Shown here piece by piece: positions 63,679-64,000 of a DNA stretch of 64,000 bases. Source of the stretch: an uncultured Gammaproteobacteria bacterium (lineage in GTDB: Bacteria; Pseudomonadota; Gammaproteobacteria; Pseudomonadales; Pseudohongiellaceae); assembly GCA_937898685.1 (NCBI GenBank), contig CALEJT010000017.1, positions 62,001 to 126,000 of the forward strand. Reading direction: 5' to 3'. The notes under the pieces are model-generated. The model did not search any database and was not told the DNA's origin. It saw only the letters and a list, made by a program, of their open reading frames with translations. Made by a program: the position numbers and the translations under genes. Every line of letters begins with the position of its first letter. Position 1 is the first letter of the stretch.

Positions 63679-64000
63679 TCACAGAATGTCGGGGGCAAGG
63701 TTGTAGTGATGCGCCCACAGCCCCTTGTAGGCGGCATAGAGGAAACGCTGCGGATCGTGCCAGGTGCGCCCCAAACCTTCGAGCGCGCCTTCCTGTTCCA
63801 TGCACTCGGCGCTGCAACCGGAGCGGATCAACTTGTTGAGGCGCAGATAGAGTTCATGCATCGCATCGCGTTCGGCTGAAAGTTCAGCCTTTGTCATCAC
63901 GCGACCCACCGCCGGCACGATCAGGGTGGAGTCGTCACCGATTTCCATCAGCGTATCCATCGACTGCGCCCGACCACCGATCCAGCCACCGCCATACCAA
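63679..64000 (-). CDS. Metallo-beta-lactamase-fold hydrolase, 3' part
   Basis: The C-terminal 106 residues of a gene cut by the right edge. The frame stays open to position 64000, and GGGWIGGRAQSMDTL followed by STLIVPAVGRVMTKAEL matches the end of cyclase-like MBL-fold hydrolases, where the usual sequence is VPGHGPV; here the GlyHis of that loop is replaced by AlaVal, so a metal-binding His may be missing. The tail after that has two Cys (GCSAECME). An apparent ATG at 63960 is internal, not the start. Confidence 0.65.
   Translation of the reverse strand, partial: WYGGGWIGGRAQSMDTLMEIGDDSTLIVPAVGRVMTKAELSAERDAMHELYLRLNKLIRSGCSAECMEQEGALEGLGRTWHDPQRFLYAAYKGLWAHHYNLAPDIL

Overview
The window is GC-rich chromosomal DNA with dense, short-spaced genes and looks like a gammaproteobacterium near the Pseudomonadales. 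The evidence is gene content and order. From memory, two long blocks match Pseudomonas aeruginosa: hisD-hisG-murA-bolA / kdsD-kdsC-lptC-lptA-lptB-rpoN-ptsN-rapZ-ptsO, and dksA-gluQ-cbrX-cbrA-cbrB-crcZ-pcnB-panB-panC-panD-acs. fabA-fabB, DarP and PCu(A)C also fit. I saw no insertion sequence, prophage, CRISPR array, tRNA or rRNA gene.

Layout. 1-296: a promoter, a palindromic operator and a terminator that frame a possible small RNA. 0.3-9.9 kb: an accessory catabolic region with a TonB-dependent receptor, an acyl-CoA dehydrogenase, two aldehyde dehydrogenases, a decarboxylase resembling LigW (5-carboxyvanillate decarboxylase), a Tat-exported dienelactone hydrolase-like protein and a YciI-like protein. 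This suggests use of lignin-type or other aromatic acids. 10-15.7 kb: DUF1244, a YciH-type SUI1 protein, an HtrA/AlgW-type protease, hisD, hisG, murA and ibaG. 15.8-22.7 kb: Kdo synthesis (kdsD, kdsC), the LPS transport genes lptCAB, sigma-54 (rpoN) and the nitrogen-PTS genes ptsN, rapZ, ptsO. 22.7-31 kb: mgtE, darP, apbC, a membrane pyrophosphatase, a coiled-coil lipoprotein, a Cys/Met-metabolism PLP enzyme and a Rieske protein.

31-46 kb holds the most notable block: a DksA carrying a long histone-like Lys/Ala tail, gluQ, and a complete CbrX-CbrA-CbrB cascade. It is followed by an unannotated CrcZ-like sRNA with repeated GTTAC upstream sites, a sigma-54 promoter, three clusters of tandem AAN triplets and a strong terminator. 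pcnB, a deoxynucleoside kinase, panBCD and acs follow. In Pseudomonas, CbrAB plus RpoN transcribe CrcZ, which titrates Hfq/Crc away from AAN-rich leaders of catabolic mRNAs. One such leader is visible here, in front of the aldehyde dehydrogenase at 4446, so the two halves of the window may be linked by carbon catabolite control.

46-64 kb: a PCu(A)C copper chaperone, moeA, a TauE/SafE permease, an RmlD-like protein, ssb and uvrA (divergent), a retropepsin-like protease, a gamma-glutamylcyclotransferase-like protein, phosphomannomutase and galU, fabA-fabB followed by a stand-alone DsbD N-terminal domain, a secreted lectin/endostatin-like protein, and an ankyrin-repeat protein behind a metallo-beta-lactamase-fold gene cut by the window edge.
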